From positions 39,905,239 through 39,969,238 of the forward strand of contig NC_080065.1 in the NCBI RefSeq assembly GCF_949987535.1: DNA of 64,000 bases, read 5' to 3'. The notes below the pieces were generated by a model. That model ran no database searches. It had not been told where the DNA came from and saw only the letters and a program-made list of their open reading frames with translations. Every line of letters starts with the position of its first letter. Position 1 is the stretch's first letter. Origin of the DNA: Balaenoptera acutorostrata (Eukaryota; Chordata; Mammalia; Artiodactyla; Balaenopteridae). Below, in pieces: positions 59,385-64,000 of this stretch. Made by a program: the position numbers and the translations under genes.

Positions 59385-59757
59385 TTTCTATTTCCTCCCC
59401 TTCCAAAAGGTTACATGCTGTATGATTACATTATATAGCATTCTTGAAATGACAGAATTATAGAAATAGAGAACAGATCAGTGGTTGCCAGTTGTTAAGG
59501 AAGGGGTGTAGATGAGGAAAAGTGGGCGTGGCTATAAAAGGGCAAGATGAGGGATGTATATGGCAATAAAAATGTTCTCTCATATTGACTCTTTTAATTC
59601 CAGTATCCTGGTTGTGATATTTGTCCTATAGTTTTACAAGATACTACTATTTGGGAAAATTAGGTAAAGGGACACAGGATCTGTGTGTATTATTTTTTTA
59701 CAACAGCATGTGAACCTACAAGTATCTGAAAATAAAAGTTTACAAATTTAAAATAAT
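59385..59757 (+). repeat. Ancient L1M 3' UTR relic
   Basis: 'ctgtatgattacattatata', 'agatcagtggttgccagttg', 'ggcaataaaaatgttctctc', 'ctgaaaataaaagtttacaa' follow an L1M 3' end. Confidence 0.72.
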
Positions 59758-60104
59758 GAGCATCGTGATGCTGGAGGACAACCGACACTCTTCCCCTAGC
59801 ATCTTTCTGTTAAGGCTGCTCTGACACCAAATCTTCTACAGCATGTTTATCCCTTGGTGCAGTAAAGCAACATTATCCATAATTTAAATTCACTGGTACT
59901 CTCTTAGGCAAGCAAACTGTGATGTACCCAGTTGAGAGTAGGAAAACCACCCGGAAGAGCCAAAATAGTTTTCAGAGGAGCAAGATAATCTGAAAATTCA
60001 TATAGAAAAGGGCCACAAGGTACCTTGGAACATTTTTGATGAAGAAGTTAAATAGATCTCTCTTTTCCCCCCTGTTTGCCAAGAGACCAGCAGAACATGA
60101 GATT
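59758..60104. other. Unassigned sequence
   Basis: Nothing recognised. Confidence 0.5.
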
Positions 60105-60250
60105 TTCCATTTCACCAACTCTTCTTCAATACTTAGTGCTATCAGAATTTCGAATTTTTCCTAATTTGATGGGTGTGAAGTGGTCTCTTTTTGTTTTATT
60201 TTCTTAGAAATTTTTAGGAGTTCTTGATATATTCTGTGTACTAGTCCTTC
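60105..60250 (-). repeat. Ancient L1M fragment
   Basis: 'ctaatttgatgggtgtgaag', 'tggtctctttttgttttatt' and 'aggagttcttgatatattct' are reversed L1M. Confidence 0.6.
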
Positions 60251-60629
60251 TCAATATTATGTGCTGCACATGTTTCTCAATCTGAAAACTTGAGATTATG
60301 TGAAATAGTTTCTATACTATAGATTTTATCTTGTTTAAAATTTTGTTAAAACTTGCCTGAAACTATCTGGCATTATAAACCTTTAATTATTACAACTGTG
60401 TGTTGCAGCTGTAGGAATAGACAAAAATTTTAACAGAGAAAACTAATCAAGAAATATACCCACACTTTGAATTTGATTTATGAGTAAAATGGCTGTATGT
60501 CCCAGTTTGCATGGGACTATCCCTGGGACTTATGCCTGTTGTCCAAGCATAATTATTAATAATGCACTTTTCAGTTTCAAACACCTTTTGGTTTAGATGA
60601 AAAATATATACAGTCATCCTATATATATG
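60251..60629. other. Unassigned AT-rich sequence
   Basis: Nothing recognised. Confidence 0.5.
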
Positions 60630-61150
60630 AGAGAGGTGGACCTAGAAGTAAATAGAGATATCATTGGCTATCCATATTGAAGAGAATAAAATTTTATCCC
60701 TATTCAACACTAACAAAAATACATTCCATATGAATTGAAAATATAAATATGAAAGAAATCTTCATAACTTTTAGAAATAATTATGAGAAAAGCTTTACAA
60801 CATTAAGATGGGGAAGAATTTCTTTAAAATGACATGAAATCACAAACCACATTAAAATAAAAAAAATTATCTTTTGGAGAAACTTTGGAGAGCAACTTGA
60901 CAATGTGTGCAGAAATTCAAAGATGCTCAAACCCATCTCTAGATACACAATGAAGAGACCTTTTGACCTTGTACACCAAGGGACGTGTATGAGACATTTA
61001 CTGCATCAGTGGTCATAAAAATTTAGAAACAACCTGTATGTGCAACAGTTTGAGGATGGATAAATAAATTGTGGTATTTTCATAAAATGGAATGCCATGT
61101 AGCAATGAAAACAAATGTACCAAGTAAAAATTTGCACAAAATTGTATAGG
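60630..61150 (+). repeat. Ancient L1M ORF2 C-terminal relic
   Basis: 'tttggagaaactttggagag', 'cagtggtcataaaaatttag', 'gaggatggataaataaattg', 'aaatggaatgccatgtagca' follow the ORF2 end. Confidence 0.68.
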
Positions 61151-63329
61151 AGGAGTATCTTTGCCTTTCCTCTCCTAATTGACTCGGTCACTTGTTTTCT
61201 ACATCTGCATCCCAAGGTTGCTGAAGACAAATGTGCACATCTCATCAAAGATTATTTTTGTGAAAGTGAGAAAAGAGGGACATTTTATACTTTTATATTT
61301 TAAGATTTATTAGCAAACTCAGAATTAAAAAAAAAAAAACCTGTGTATAGCATGTTGTATTTTAGCCACCCAGTTATATCTTAGATATAACAAAGAACAA
61401 GATCTTCAAAAAAATTCAAGGGTGCATATTAGAACTTAAAACACTTCCAAAATTTTTAGCCTATCCTATGTTAAACTCATTAAGTAATATAAAAATATAG
61501 TAGTTCATGTAATATTTTAGAGCCTCCATAAAAGAAACATTGCACATATAAGGTGATTTAAATATGTACTAAGTTTTCTTGGATCAAACTGTTAGTTGTA
61601 CCCCGTGACTACGTGTAAGACTTGCTTTAATCTAAGTTTATTTTTACATCAAAAGTCTTGTAATCCCTGTATCTATTTCTGACCTTTGGTTATTGAAATA
61701 TTTCCTCTAATCCATTAAATGAATAAATCCATTAAAATAATATTTACCCTTGTCTCATGGAGGGTTGGGTATTTCCACTGGGCTTGAGGAGTGTTTCTAT
61801 TTTTCATCTTTGGTTTCACTACTGGCCACTGTAACTTTACGTCTGTGTTAAAACTGGCTAAAGGAATTTCTGTCCTGAAGCAAATCATTTGCTTCCTGAA
61901 ATTGGCAATTTGATGTTGAGGAACCAATCCAAGGAACTCCAAGGTCTGGGTCATAAATAGTATCTAAGGTGAAGAGGAATGGTGGTCTTGTTCTTTGTCA
62001 GCCCTAATTTTCTTCTTCATCTCTGAGCAGAATATCTGTCTCATATATCCCCTTATTCCTCCTTTTGCCTCTTTTCATGCCTCACAGATGATAGAGTACT
62101 TAATGGGAGGGTGTTGGGGCAGGGATGATGGCAATGAGGTTTTTAGTAGAATAATTAAGGACCTATTCCCTTCTACTTCATATTTCAATGAGAATTGGGT
62201 TATATTGCTGATACTATGAGTTGTCCTATTTGAGACCTATTTGAATAATTTATTTAAACATGTCTTTCATAGAAATACCATACTTTGCATTTTATTCTGT
62301 ATTTCTTCAGAGGCATTCAGGGTGTGCTCATCACAATATAAACTGACAAATACCAACATGCTAAATAACAGTGTGGAGTGCCCTTTGACTTGTGAGAAGC
62401 GCTGTACCTCATTTCTTTGACTGGCTTTTGCTGTGTGGTAATTGTCAGGGAAACATCTGGTTACTGTCACATATTTTAGTATCCGATCTCATTGCATGAC
62501 ATTTTGTTCTGTGACATTTAGTTCCCACTTGGGACTTGGAACTGGAAACCTAAAATTAAGTTTCATTTCCAACATAATAATAGGGAATTGTCCTGGTTAA
62601 TGATGTTTGAGGTTCCCAGTGATGGAATTTCAACATAGCACATTGGAAAAAATAATAGTAAATTGTTATCTGTGATTTTCTTTAGAAAACTACAAATACT
62701 TAGACAGGTCCCAGAAGCTGTTTGGAGGGGCTACTCTGGAACTTTTCTTAGTCTTGAGAATATTATCCTTTGCTTTTTAGACTCATGATAAATAGAAACA
62801 AACTCTCTTACGGTGAAGTTCATATACCTACATATCTCTCATTTACCCTTTACTTGGACATTTTTTATTCCTGTAAGGAAACATTTAGGAATATTCAATT
62901 TGAAATGTTTGAGTATACTTTTCTAGCTTAGGTTTTCCACAACAGAATTGTGTCTATCATGCATTCTCTCTGCTGGTTCTTTCATAAAATAAAAAGGAAA
63001 GATTTTAGACAAATTTCCATTTTGCCTCTGCTTGATTTTGGCCATTAGCTTAGTGTCCATGTGCCTCTAGTTCATATCCTGGACTAAATGGGAAACCCAT
63101 TCTTACTTTCCTATGCTGTTGGCTCAAGCGAGTCCTAACAACTGCTGCTTCCCTCATCAATTTGTTCCTAGGAAGTGTTGTGTGTCCTTAGGTTTCTCTA
63201 TTGGACTTATTAAACTCACATGTTATTTAAGTTAAAACTGATGCAACCATCATTCAGAAGAAGGGGTAGCTGGTTTGTTACAGTTTTGTTGAATAGTCTC
63301 CACCTTAAAAACAAACAAACTGCACTTAT
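61151..63329. other. Unassigned sequence, 2.2 kb
   Basis: No repeat family or exon that I recognise. Candidate for single-copy DNA. Small open frames (for example 61715-61954, minus) lack motifs. Confidence 0.5.
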
Positions 63330-63700
63330 AGGATGTTTTAGATCTAGTTCCAGAGGAAACAGACTCTGTGATGGAGATTTGCATGTAGGAAGTTTATTGG
63401 AGAGTGCTCTTGGGACATCTTTGAGGGGTGAAGGAAGCAGGGTTAGGCAGAGGAAAAAAAGTTGATCTGGGATGAAGTCTCAACAAATGTTTCAGCTGGT
63501 CCCACAGGGCTGACCCCCATTGAATTACTGGTAATTGAGCAAGAGGACAAGGGTTTTATACGTGACAGTGAGCTGTCATTGGATGTGGCGGCCATAGAGG
63601 AGGGGCGTGCAACTTACTTTCAGCATCCGGGGAATGAGTGCCCAGGTCCTGAGAAGGGTATCTGGGAAGTGCACCACCTGATAACTAGGCAGGATTCTAA
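63330..63700. repeat. Possible old interspersed repeat, family not named
   Basis: 'ccagaggaaacagactctgt', 'tgtaggaagtttattggaga', 'atggaggagatttgcatg'-like order and 'gagctgtcattggatgtggc' recall a eutherian repeat. Overlapping open frames at 63220-63773 on both strands are treated as incidental. Confidence 0.35.
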
Positions 63701-63837
63701 AAGCTGAATTGTTGTCTTGGAAACAAAGATGATAGGCATATTTCCCCTCATTTCCCAATTTATTTACAAACATATTAAGAATTTAGCAGGAGGTAGGTGG
63801 CTGCACAGTGCAGAATACGCAAGATATTTTTATCTGT

Positions 63838-63866
63838 TTTGTGTGTGTGTGTGTGTGTGTGTGTAT
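63838..63866. repeat. (GT)n microsatellite
   Basis: About 13 GT units followed by 'atgcgtgcgc'. Confidence 0.95.
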
Positions 63867-64000
63867 GCGTGCGCTCCCTGTTCCCTGTGTGTTTAACAGC
63901 TATCACTTTCACTTTCTATGAAAATGAGGCTTTGTTGGGGGGAAAAAAGCTGAAATATTGCTAAACCATTGCTATATTAAGACATATATAACTTTTCTAG

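Overview
This is non-coding nuclear DNA from a mammal, most likely a cetacean. The diagnostic repeats are eight tRNA-Glu-derived SINEs of the CHR type (their tRNA-like start is cttccctggtggcgcagtgg), several 3' ends of the young cetartiodactyl L1 family, and a mariner copy whose terminal repeat matches the family I know from cattle and whales. The ruminant repeats Bov-tA and BovB and the pig repeat PRE1 are absent, which argues against ruminants and pig. Hippopotamus is not excluded. No intact protein-coding gene, tRNA, rRNA or CRISPR array is supported. The sequence is AT-rich and reads as an intergenic or deep-intronic repeat mosaic.

Layout. 1-996: mariner transposon, minus strand, cut by the window edge and frameshifted twice. 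1020-3200: two ancient L1M relics, the second hit by a SINE (3236-3539). 3.7-10.2 kb: old L2 and MIR pieces and unassigned sequence. 10.2-13.9 kb: three 5'-truncated L1 tails and a SINE. 14-22 kb: an MLT1-like LTR, a short SINE variant, MIRs, an L1M relic, an expanded SINE, and a possible isolated exon near 18.77 kb. 22896-25416: a young L1 inserted by twin priming, with its 5' half inverted and a clean target-site duplication. 25.4-36 kb: mostly unique or old sequence with a well-preserved MLT1 LTR (30300-30845) and one L1 tail. 36114-41282: the largest element, a young L1 with its GC-rich 5' UTR, broken ORF1, an ORF2 with a large internal deletion, and an extra tail, inserted into an older L1. 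41.6-41.9 kb: a long polypyrimidine microsatellite. 42004-42692: an internally deleted Tigger DNA transposon. 43.9-48.0 kb: an ancient L1M, also apparently twin-primed, later hit by three SINEs. 48.6-64 kb: one more L1 tail, one SINE, old L1M, L2 and MIR fragments, and long unassigned stretches.

There is no gene system here that works together. What connects the parts is retrotransposition: L1 supplies the reverse transcriptase and endonuclease, SINEs and possibly a third short retroposed sequence (two copies, 45.78 and 55.43 kb) use it, and most young insertions still show matching target-site duplications. The most unusual items are a SINE carrying extra 3' sequence, the unassigned retroposed pair, two mirror-image twin-primed L1s, and an L1 with an internal deletion plus an apparent 3' transduction. 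All family names come from sequence patterns I recognise; I ran no database search.
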